Positions 21,868 through 28,530 of a DNA stretch of 29,758 nt are shown piece after piece. A model generated the notes under the pieces. That model was not told where the DNA came from and did no database searches. It saw only the letters and a program-made list of their open reading frames with translations. The translations under genes and the position numbers were made by a program. The number at the start of each line of letters is the position of its first letter. Positions within the stretch are counted from its first letter, which is position 1. The DNA comes from DASRHG01 sp035650655 (GTDB lineage Bacteria > Desulfobacterota > Binatia > DP-6): NCBI GenBank assembly GCA_035650655.1, contig DASRHG010000106.1, forward strand, positions 1 to 29,758. The letters are read 5' to 3'.

Positions 21868-23253
21868 TCACCTCGCCGGCGGGGGGTCCCGGCGGGCGAT
21901 GGGGCGCCTCGCCCCGGCGGTCCGCGCGTCCACCTCCGCCGCGAGCGCGAGCAGCGCGGGCGCGATGCGCACGCGGAACGGCGGCGCCGGCTCGAGTCCG
22001 CGGAGCGCGGGGGGCAGTCCCGCGAGCTCGGCCGCGGCGCGGGCGCGGATCTCGGCGAGCGACGGCGATGGACCGACGCGGCGGCCCGCACGCATGACGG
22101 GGCGGAGGAGGGGCTCGCCCACCTGCGGGTCGGATTCGATCGTGAGCACGTCCTCGCGGAGCGTCCCCTCGGCGTCGCGGCGGCGGAAGACCTGGCGGCG
22201 GCCGGGCCAGGAGCCCTTGCCCTCGGAGCGCTTGCGGCGCGGGATGCCGGCGTACTCGGTCAGCTTGTAGGCGCAGTCGAGCGATGGGGCGTCGGCGGAC
22301 GTGTCGAGGCGCGTGCCGATGCCGAAGCCGTCGATCGGCGCGCCGGCGGCGAGCAGGGCGTGGATGATGCCCTCGTCCAGGCTGCCGCTCGCGAAGATCG
22401 TGACGTGGCGGAGGCCGCCGTCGTCGAGGATGCGCCGCACCCGCCGGGCGTGCTCGGCGAGGTCGCCGCTGTCGAGGCGCACGCCGTCGATCCGGATGCC
22501 CTCGGCCGCGAGCCCGGGCGCGATCGCGACCACTTTCTCCGCGGCCGCCTCGGTGTCGTACGTGTCGAGGAGGAGGACGACGCGCTCGCGCCGGTCGCGT
22601 GCGAAGTGCCGGAAGGCCTCCGCCTCGTCGTCGTGGGCCTGCACGAAGGAGTGCGCCATCGTGCCGAAGGTGGGGATGCCGAAGCGCATCCCGGCGAGCA
22701 CGTTCGACGTCCCCGCCATGCCGGCGACGTACGACGCGCGTGCGGCGAGGAGGGCGGCCTCGGCCCCGTGCGCGCGGCGGAGCCCGAACTCGACGAGGAG
22801 CTTCCCGGGCGCGGCGAGGACCGAGCGCGCCGCCTTCGAGGCGACGACGGTCTGGAAGTGGACGAGGTTGATGAGCCGCGGCTCGACGAGCTGCGCCTCC
22901 ATGAGGGGTGCCGTGACGCGGACGACGGGCTCGTCCGGGAAGAAGACCGTCCCTTCGGGCATCGCGTCGACGTCGCCCGTGAAGCGGAGCGCGCCGAGAT
23001 GGTCGAGGAAGCGTGGGTCGAAGGAGCGCGTCGCGCGGAGCGCGTCGAGCTCCTCGGACGTCACCCGGGCGTGCTCGAGCCAGTCGAGGAGCTGCTCCAG
23101 GCCGGCGGCCAGGAGGAAGCTCCGCGCGGGCGGGAGCTTCCGCACGAAGAGGTCGAAGACGGCGACCTCGTTCATGCCGTGGCGGAAATAGCCTTCGAGC
23201 ATCGTCAGCTGGTAGAGGTCGGTCAGGAGGAGGCTCGACTCGATCGGCGTCAT
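21868..23253 (-). CDS. pncB: nicotinate phosphoribosyltransferase
   Basis: A 461-residue cytoplasmic enzyme turning nicotinate, PRPP and ATP into nicotinate mononucleotide, in NAD salvage. Landmarks: LLLTDLYQLTMLEGYF (residues 9-24), FDLFVRKLPPARSFLLAAGLEQ, the catalytic-His block GTMAHSFVQAHDDE, LLDTYDTEAAAEK, RLDSGDLAEHARRVR, IFASGSLDEG and GFGIGTRLDTSADAPSLDCAYKL. Length is normal. Its ATG overlaps the stop of the upstream nicotinamidase-like gene by 4 nt (ATGA), so nicotinamide to nicotinate to NaMN is encoded by one coupled operon. Confidence 0.96.
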   Translation of the reverse strand: MTPIESSLLLTDLYQLTMLEGYFRHGMNEVAVFDLFVRKLPPARSFLLAAGLEQLLDWLEHARVTSEELDALRATRSFDPRFLDHLGALRFTGDVDAMPEGTVFFPDEPVVRVTAPLMEAQLVEPRLINLVHFQTVVASKAARSVLAAPGKLLVEFGLRRAHGAEAALLAARASYVAGMAGTSNVLAGMRFGIPTFGTMAHSFVQAHDDEAEAFRHFARDRRERVVLLLDTYDTEAAAEKVVAIAPGLAAEGIRIDGVRLDSGDLAEHARRVRRILDDGGLRHVTIFASGSLDEGIIHALLAAGAPIDGFGIGTRLDTSADAPSLDCAYKLTEYAGIPRRKRSEGKGSWPGRRQVFRRRDAEGTLREDVLTIESDPQVGEPLLRPVMRAGRRVGPSPSLAEIRARAAAELAGLPPALRGLEPAPPFRVRIAPALLALAAEVDARTAGARRPIARRDPPPAR

Positions 23254-23870
23254 CGCGCGAGCGCTTCGTGGCGGACGAGCGTCGCGCCGAGCCGCGCCAT
23301 CTCTTCCTCCGCCCGGCGCCCGTCGCCGGGCGCGACGTCGATCGCGCGGATCGCGTCGGCGAGGACGAGCACCTCGAAGCCGCGGGCGAGGGCGTCGCGG
23401 GCGGTCTCGCGCACGCAGTACTCGGTCGCGAGCCCGCCGATGAAGAGGCGCCGGGCGCCGGCAGCGCGGAGACGGGCCTCGAGGTCGGTCCCCTGGAAGG
23501 CGGAGTACGCCTCGCGGTCGCGGTCGGTCGCCTTCGAGACGACCGCGGCGGACGGGGGCGCGTCGAGGCGCGGGTCGAAGGCCGCGCCGGGCGTGCCGGC
23601 GATGCAGTGCGGCGGCCACGGCCCGCCGCGCTCCCGGAACGAGCGGTGGTCGGGCGGGTGCCAGTCGCGCGTGAGGACGACGGGAAGTCCCCGCGCGCGC
23701 CAGTCGGCGAGGTAGCGGTTCAGGGCCGGAATGACCTCGTCGCCGCGCGGCACCGCGAGCGCGCCGCCGGGGAGGAAGTCGCGCTGCACGTCGGTCACGA
23801 CGAGTACGTCGCCGGCGCCGATACGGATGGGCGCCGTGCCCGGGCGGTTGCCCATCGCATACGTCGCCAT
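23250..23870 (-). CDS. pncA: nicotinamidase / isochorismatase family hydrolase
   Basis: A 206-residue cysteine hydrolase. The catalytic triad is visible: Asp in VVTDVQRDFLPGGALAV (residue about 27), Lys in VVSKATDRDREAYSAF, and the nucleophile Cys in GGLATEYCVRETARDAL. The metal-binding D-x-H with a following His in TRDWHPPDHRSF is typical of nicotinamidases rather than isochorismatases, and DIVAP-like DAIRAIDVAPGDG fits too. The pairing with pncB strongly supports nicotinamide deamidation. GAGGAGGG six nt before the ATG at 23870 sets the start, although the frame is open further upstream. Confidence 0.92.
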   Translation of the reverse strand: MATYAMGNRPGTAPIRIGAGDVLVVTDVQRDFLPGGALAVPRGDEVIPALNRYLADWRARGLPVVLTRDWHPPDHRSFRERGGPWPPHCIAGTPGAAFDPRLDAPPSAAVVSKATDRDREAYSAFQGTDLEARLRAAGARRLFIGGLATEYCVRETARDALARGFEVLVLADAIRAIDVAPGDGRRAEEEMARLGATLVRHEALAR

Positions 23871-23896
23871 CGGAGGCCCTCCTCGAGTCCGTGCGA

Positions 23897-23912
23897 AGCA
23901 AGCCGCGTACCG
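23897..23912 (-). promoter_or_regulatory. sigma-54-like -24/-12 promoter for pncA-pncB
   Basis: On the minus strand, CGGTACG-CGGC-TTGCT: perfect -12 box, two mismatches in the -24 box and GG-N10-GC spacing. The predicted start near 23886 leaves a 16-nt leader with the Shine-Dalgarno. Confidence 0.5.
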
Positions 23913-23933
23913 GGACCCGGCGGCCGGGGCGGC

Positions 23934-23959
23934 TTGCGCGCGCCTTCGCACTAGCGCAA
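23934..23959. repeat. inverted repeat TTGCGC-N14-GCGCAA between divergent promoters
   Basis: Perfect 6-bp arms flank 14 nt in the gap between the divergent pncA and zinc-transporter promoters. It could be an operator. It does not resemble the repeat at 11701-11747, nor a standard Zur box that I recognise. Confidence 0.3.
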
Positions 23960-24023
23960 ACCGGGCGGCGGGGGAATTGGCGGCTCCGGGAGCACGCGCC
24001 GACGCGGGTCTCGGGGAGCGGCA

Positions 24024-24039
24024 TGGCACGCGGTTCGCT
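24024..24039 (+). promoter_or_regulatory. sigma-54-like -24/-12 promoter for ABC transporter genes
   Basis: TGGCACG-CGGT-TCGCT: perfect -24 box, one mismatch in the -12 box and GG-N10-GC spacing; nearly identical to the element at 15219-15234. The predicted start near 24050 is 3 nt before the ATG at 24053. Confidence 0.6.
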
Positions 24040-24052
24040 TCGAGCTGATCCG

Positions 24053-24760
24053 ATGGCGGCGGAGGCCCTCGAGGTGGTCGGGCTCTCGGTGTCTTTCGGG
24101 GCGACGCGCGTGCTCGACGATGTGACCTTCCGCGTCGCGGCCGGCAGCTCGCTCGCCATCATCGGGCCGAACGGCGCGGGCAAGACGGTCCTCCTGAAGG
24201 CGCTCGTCGGTGCGCTTCCCGCCGAGGGCACCGTCCGCTGGGCGTCCGGGACGCGGATCGGCTACGTGCCGCAGAAGCTCGACATCGAGCGTGACCTCCC
24301 GCTCACCGGCGACGAGTTCCTGCGGGCGAAGGCCGCCGTCGCCCGCGTCCCCGGGGACGCGGCGGCCCGCGCGCTCGACCTCGTCCGGCTCCCCGCCGAC
24401 GTCGCGGTCCGTCCGATCGGCACGCTCTCCGGCGGGCAGTTTCAGCGCCTGCTCGTCGCCTTCGCGCTCATGGGACGTCCGACCGTACTCCTCTTCGACG
24501 AGCCGACCGCGGGCGTGGACGAGCCGGGCGAGCAGGGGATCTACGACCTCTTCCGCCGCCTCCAGCGCGAGGAGGGCCTGACGCTCCTCCTCGTCTCCCA
24601 CGACCTGAGCCTCGTGTACCAGCACGCGGACCACGTGCTCTGCCTCTCCCGCCGGCGGACGTTCTACGGCCCGCCGCTCGAGATCCTCACGCCCGAGCGC
24701 CTCCAGGAGGCCTACGGCGTGCCGGTCAAGTTCCACGCGCACGACCATGCGGGGACCTGA
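24053..24760 (+). CDS. metal ABC transporter ATP-binding protein (ZnuC/MntB type)
   Basis: A 235-residue ABC ATPase energising metal import at the inner membrane. Walker A is GPNGAGKT (about residues 39-46), the Q-loop is VPQKLD, the signature is LSGGQFQRLLVA, Walker B is LLFDEPTAGVD and the switch His is in VSHDLSLV. The C-terminus has KFHAHDHAGT, a small His cluster fitting a zinc-type transporter. The frame is open from 23891, but the ATG at 24053 begins the domain properly and lies 3 nt after the predicted transcription start. No Shine-Dalgarno. It overlaps the permease gene by 14 nt. No substrate-binding protein (ZnuA type) is in the window. Confidence 0.92.
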   Translation: MAAEALEVVGLSVSFGATRVLDDVTFRVAAGSSLAIIGPNGAGKTVLLKALVGALPAEGTVRWASGTRIGYVPQKLDIERDLPLTGDEFLRAKAAVARVPGDAAARALDLVRLPADVAVRPIGTLSGGQFQRLLVAFALMGRPTVLLFDEPTAGVDEPGEQGIYDLFRRLQREEGLTLLLVSHDLSLVYQHADHVLCLSRRRTFYGPPLEILTPERLQEAYGVPVKFHAHDHAGT

Positions 24761-25511
24761 CGCGCTCCTCGTCCCGGTCGCCATGGCGGTCGCGGCCGGC
24801 CTCGTCGGCTCCTTCGCCGTCATGCGGCGCATGACGCTCGCGTCGGACGCCATCTCGCACGTGGCGCTCCCCGGCATCGGTCTCGCGCTCGCGTTCGGCG
24901 TGAATCCCGTGCTCGGCGGCCTCGCCGCGCTCTTCGTCGGCACGGTGCTCGTCTGGGTGACGGAGCACGAGACGCGGCTCCCGACGGAAGCGATCATCGG
25001 CGTCGTCTTCTCGGCGGCGCTCGCGCTCGGCAGCATGCTCGCGTCGGGCGACGAGCTGATCGAGGCGCTCTTCGGCACACCGCGCGCCGCCGGCGGCGCC
25101 GAGACGATCCTCGGCCTCGCCGGCGCGGCGCTCGTGATCGTCTTCGTCCTGTGGGCGCGGAACGCGCTCGTGATCGCGCTCGTCTCGCCCGACCTCGCCC
25201 GCACGGCCGGCGTCCGCGTCGAGCGCCTGAACCTCCTCTTCCTCCTCGCGTTCGCGCTCGCGGTGGCGCTGGGCCTCCGCTACCTCGGTGTGCTGCTCAT
25301 GGGCTCGCTCATCATCATCCCCGCGACGACGGCGAAGCACCTCGCGCGGAGCCTCCGCGGCATGCAGACGGCGTCGGTCGCGATCGCGGTGGCCGCGACC
25401 ATCGCGGGCTCGCTCGCCGCGCCGGCGCTCGGGCTCGAGAGCGGCCCGCTGGTCATCACGATCGCCGCGACGATCTTCTTCGTGAGCCTCCTCGTTCGCC
25501 GGGAGGCGTGA
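24747..25511 (+). CDS. metal ABC transporter permease (ABC-3 family, ZnuB type)
   Basis: A 254-residue inner-membrane permease with about seven to eight hydrophobic helices. The family pattern is clear: an N-terminal helix, then GSFAVMRRMTLASDAISHVALPGIGLALAFG, which is the ABC-3 family's 'R-x-M-x-L-x-x-D-A-[IL]-x-H' stretch. Then come LPTEAIIGVVFSAALALGSML, GVRVERLNLLFLLAFALAVALGLRYLGVLLMGSLIIIPATTA and a C-terminal helix pair. Its start overlaps the ATPase gene by 14 nt (coupled translation). Its last 56 nt overlap, in the opposite direction, the end of the APH-like/P-loop kinase gene. The metal is likely Zn or Mn; which one is not decidable here. Confidence 0.94.
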   Translation: MRGPDALLVPVAMAVAAGLVGSFAVMRRMTLASDAISHVALPGIGLALAFGVNPVLGGLAALFVGTVLVWVTEHETRLPTEAIIGVVFSAALALGSMLASGDELIEALFGTPRAAGGAETILGLAGAALVIVFVLWARNALVIALVSPDLARTAGVRVERLNLLFLLAFALAVALGLRYLGVLLMGSLIIIPATTAKHLARSLRGMQTASVAIAVAATIAGSLAAPALGLESGPLVITIAATIFFVSLLVRREA

Positions 25512-27159
25512 GCGGCGGCGCCGCGGGCTCGCGCCGCCACCGCCAGAGCGCGCGCAGCGCCGCCGCGCGCGCGGCGGCGAGGCTGCCGCCCGTGTCGACG
25601 ACGACGTGGCGCTCCGCGGGCGCGAACGGCTCGTCGTGCGCCCGCTGCGCGAGGTAGGTGTCCCAGCGCGCGTCGGAGATCGACGGCCCGGCGTCCCGCG
25701 CGACGAGCCGGGCCCGCACGACCGCCTCGTCCGCCTCGCAGCGCACGAAGAGCCACGGCCGACGCTGGCGGCGGGCGGCGCCGACGAGGCGGTCGCGGTC
25801 GGCGCGGGCGATGAAGGTGGCGTCGACGACGACGCCGCGCCCGCGCTCGAGCGTCCGCTCCGCTTCGGCGACGACGGCGTCGTACGTCGCCGCGCGCGCC
25901 TCCGCGGTGTAGAGGGCCTCGCCCCACGGCGCCCGCGCCGGCGCCTCCGGCGCGAGGCCCGCGCGCGCCTTGCGGACCGCGTCGGTGCCGACGAGCGCGA
26001 AGCCGGTCGTCCGGGCGATCTCGGTCGCGAGTGCCGTCTTGCCGGTCCCGCTGAGCCCGGCGCACGCGATCACCGCGGGACCACCCGCGCCCCACGCGTA
26101 GCGCAGCGCGAGCGCGAAGTGGCGCCGCGCGCCCGCCGCGGCGGCCTCGCGGTCCGCGGGCGCGACCTCCGGCTCCGTGCTCTGGAGCCCCTCGACCATC
26201 CCGCGCACGGTGGCGAGCTGACAGGCGTAGAGCGGGCGGAGCAGGCGGACGTCCGGGTCGCCGGCGGCGGCGACGTAGGCCGCGACGAGCCGCTCGGCGA
26301 GGTCGGGACGTTCGAGGCGCTCGAGGTCCATCGCGAGGAAGGCGATCTCGTACGCGACGTCGTTCGAGCGGAGCTGCGGCGAGAACTCGATGCAGTCGAA
26401 GATCCAGATGCCGGGCGCGAGGGGCGCGAGGCCGCCCGCCGCCGGGACCGGGGCGTCGACGAAGCAGACGTGCTCGGCGTGGAGGTCGCCGTGGCCCTCG
26501 CGGATGCGGCCCGCGTCCTGTCGTGCGCGGAGGAGGGTCTCGTGCGTGCGGATGAACGTCGGCCCGAAGTCGGCGAGGACCTCGTGGTCCTCGGGCGCGA
26601 GGAGCGTTCCGGCGAAGGGCGCGGTGTTCGCGACGACGCCTTCCCACCGTGCGACGAGACGCTCGGGGGCCGCGTGGACGGCGACCTCCGGCCCGGTTGG
26701 CGCCGTGCGGTGGAAGGCGGCGAGCCGGGCGGCGAGCGCGTCCATCATCGCGTCCTCGACGGCGCCGCGCCGGACGAGGGCGACGAGCATCCGGTCGGCG
26801 GGGAGCTGGCGCATCCAGACGACGTGGTCGACCGCCTCGCCCGCCGCGCCCAGCCGGAGGACGCCGGCCGCGGCGCGGCCGATCGGGAGCACGCCCAGGT
26901 AGACGGTCGGGGCGAGCCGGCGGTTCAAGCGCACCTCCTCCTCGCAGAACCGGCGGCGGAGGGCCGGCGTGCTGAAGTCGAGAAAGGAGAAGCGCACGGG
27001 CTTCTTCAGCTTGTAGACGTAGGGCGGGGCGAGGAAGACGTGCGAGATATGCGTCTGCACGTGCTCCACGCGCGCGGGGCGATGGGGGTAGAAGGCGGGA
27101 TCGGAGAGCGCGCGGATCAGCTCCTCTTCGGACCCGGGGTCCATCCACCGCTCGCCCAT
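25456..27159 (-). CDS. APH-like kinase domain fused to AAA_33 P-loop kinase
   Basis: A 567-residue cytoplasmic protein. Residues about 30-340 form an aminoglycoside-phosphotransferase-like fold with THISHVFLAPPYVYKLKKPV, a catalytic HGDLHAEHVCF and the metal-site IFDCIEFSP. From about 375 a P-loop kinase follows: Walker A AGLSGTGKTALA, then VVVDATFIARADRDRL and LVARDAGPSISDARWDTYLAQR. This layout matches Rv2004c of M. tuberculosis, a DosR dormancy-regulon gene of unknown substrate; the family is annotated widely but not biochemically defined. ATG at 27159 has no Shine-Dalgarno and overlaps a -12-like box; the ATG at 27144 (MDPGSEEEL) is the alternative and would be leaderless. The 3' end overlaps the convergent permease gene by 56 nt. 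Confidence 0.88.
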   Translation of the reverse strand: MGERWMDPGSEEELIRALSDPAFYPHRPARVEHVQTHISHVFLAPPYVYKLKKPVRFSFLDFSTPALRRRFCEEEVRLNRRLAPTVYLGVLPIGRAAAGVLRLGAAGEAVDHVVWMRQLPADRMLVALVRRGAVEDAMMDALAARLAAFHRTAPTGPEVAVHAAPERLVARWEGVVANTAPFAGTLLAPEDHEVLADFGPTFIRTHETLLRARQDAGRIREGHGDLHAEHVCFVDAPVPAAGGLAPLAPGIWIFDCIEFSPQLRSNDVAYEIAFLAMDLERLERPDLAERLVAAYVAAAGDPDVRLLRPLYACQLATVRGMVEGLQSTEPEVAPADREAAAAGARRHFALALRYAWGAGGPAVIACAGLSGTGKTALATEIARTTGFALVGTDAVRKARAGLAPEAPARAPWGEALYTAEARAATYDAVVAEAERTLERGRGVVVDATFIARADRDRLVGAARRQRRPWLFVRCEADEAVVRARLVARDAGPSISDARWDTYLAQRAHDEPFAPAERHVVVDTGGSLAAARAAALRALWRWRREPAAPPLTPPGERGGSRRRSSRRS

Positions 27160-27174
27160 GCAAGAGCGCTGCCG
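27159..27174 (-). promoter_or_regulatory. weak sigma-54-like element before APH-like/P-loop gene
   Basis: On the minus strand, CGGCAGC-GCTC-TTGCA: perfect -12 box and GG-N10-GC spacing but three mismatches in the -24 box. The predicted start near 27148 would be 4 nt before the ATG at 27144, not the ATG at 27159. Confidence 0.3.
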
Positions 27175-27206
27175 GCCCCCGCGCCGCGGGCGCCTGCCTG
27201 CCGCGG

Positions 27207-28397
27207 TCACGACCCCGCGCGCCGCGCGCGGTCGGGGGCCCGCGCGCGCGCCCGGTCCTCCCCCGCGAAGAACCGCTTGATCCGTGCCTGCTCAGCGCGC
27301 ACGTCCGCGCGGCCGAGGTCGATCAGCCGCCCGCAGAACCCGGCGTCGAAGAGGAGGTAGCTCGTGAGCTCGGCCACGGACGGGTCCGAGCCGAGGCCGC
27401 GCATGAGGTAGCGGAGCGCGCGGGGGACGCGGTGCGCGAACTCCCCCGCCAGCTCGCGCACGCGCCGCGACGGCCGGAGCCAGAGCACGTCGACCAGCCG
27501 GAACGGCTGTCCGGCGTCGCGGGTCCCCGCGCAGTGGAGGAGGCTCGCGTTCACGCGCTCGCTGTGCTCGACGTCCACCTCGATCGCGTCGAGCATCACG
27601 GCGTCGAGCAGCACGCCTGCGATCTGCGCGACCGTGGGCGGCGTGCGGCGCCGGCGGCGACCGGGGACCGAGGGGCCGCTCACGCCGATCGCGACGATGC
27701 GGTCGGCGCCGAGGTTGATGGCGGGGCTGAGCGGGGCCGTGTTCCGGATCGAGCCGTCGCCGAAGTGGACGCCGTCGATCTCGACGGGCGGGAAGAAGAT
27801 CGGGATGGCGCTCGAGGCCATCAGATGCCGCGCGTCGACGCGCGCCCGCTCGATGCGCCAGCGCCGCCGCGTCCAGGTCGGCGTGCCGGGCGGCGCCTGG
27901 AGGAAGACGACGCCGTTCGAGCTGCCGAGGTCCGTCGCCACGAGCGCGAGGGCGCGGAGCGCGCCCGAGCGCACGTTCGCCGCGATGCGAGCGAACGACA
28001 CGCGCGCGTCGAGGAGCGCGTGCAGCGGGCTCGTGTCGAGGAGCGCGTTCGCCTGCACGCGGCCGGTCACGCCGCCGAAGGAGAGGTCCCACGCCCAGCG
28101 CGCGCCGATCCGCCCGAGCGACAGGGGGTCGGTGCGGAACACGTCGTGCGGATGGATCTCGCGCCACACGCGCTCGAGGCGCGCGAGCCCGTCCTCGAAC
28201 GCGTCCGCGTAGGCGGCGAGCGCGGCGGCGTTGATCGCGCCCGCGCTCGACCCGACGAGGACGTCGAAGCCCGAGCGCAGCACGCCGAGGTCGGCGAGGC
28301 CGCGGAGCACGCCGACCTGATACGCGCCCCGCGCGCCGCCGCCGGAGAGGACGAGCGCCGTACGGGGAATCCCCTCTTTCGGCATCCAGTCCGGCAT
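27207..28397 (-). CDS. patatin-like phospholipase (RssA type)
   Basis: A 396-residue serine lipid acyl hydrolase of the patatin family. The oxyanion motif is LVLSGGGARGAYQVGVL (near residues 14-30), the nucleophile elbow is VGSSAGAINAAALAAY (GSSAG) and the dyad Asp is in FGDGSIRNTAPLSPAI (DGS where DGG/A is usual). Then come DRIVAIGVSG and a C-terminal extension of about 150 residues with no domain I recognise. No signal peptide, so it is cytoplasmic or peripheral at the membrane, where it could release fatty acids for membrane turnover. Start at 28397 (MPDWM); 28385 is possible. It lies between the alcohol dehydrogenase and APH-like genes, all on the minus strand with gaps of 133 and 47 nt. 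Confidence 0.9.
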   Translation of the reverse strand: MPDWMPKEGIPRTALVLSGGGARGAYQVGVLRGLADLGVLRSGFDVLVGSSAGAINAAALAAYADAFEDGLARLERVWREIHPHDVFRTDPLSLGRIGARWAWDLSFGGVTGRVQANALLDTSPLHALLDARVSFARIAANVRSGALRALALVATDLGSSNGVVFLQAPPGTPTWTRRRWRIERARVDARHLMASSAIPIFFPPVEIDGVHFGDGSIRNTAPLSPAINLGADRIVAIGVSGPSVPGRRRRRTPPTVAQIAGVLLDAVMLDAIEVDVEHSERVNASLLHCAGTRDAGQPFRLVDVLWLRPSRRVRELAGEFAHRVPRALRYLMRGLGSDPSVAELTSYLLFDAGFCGRLIDLGRADVRAEQARIKRFFAGEDRARARAPDRARRAGS

Positions 28398-28530
28398 GGC
28401 CCGCGCGGTGAGTGGATGCAAACGACGCGGACCGGGTCGCGCGCCCCGCGTCAGGGGGATGCCCGGCCGCGCGGCGAAAGCCATGCGCGCACCTCGAGCA
28501 AGAAGCGTTCCGACGGCCGGCCGCGCGGGG

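Noticed and set aside
28398..28440. GGTCCGCGTCGTTTGC upstream of the patatin gene as a sigma-54-like site
   Set aside because: Spacing between GG and GC is 12, not 10, so it does not fit.
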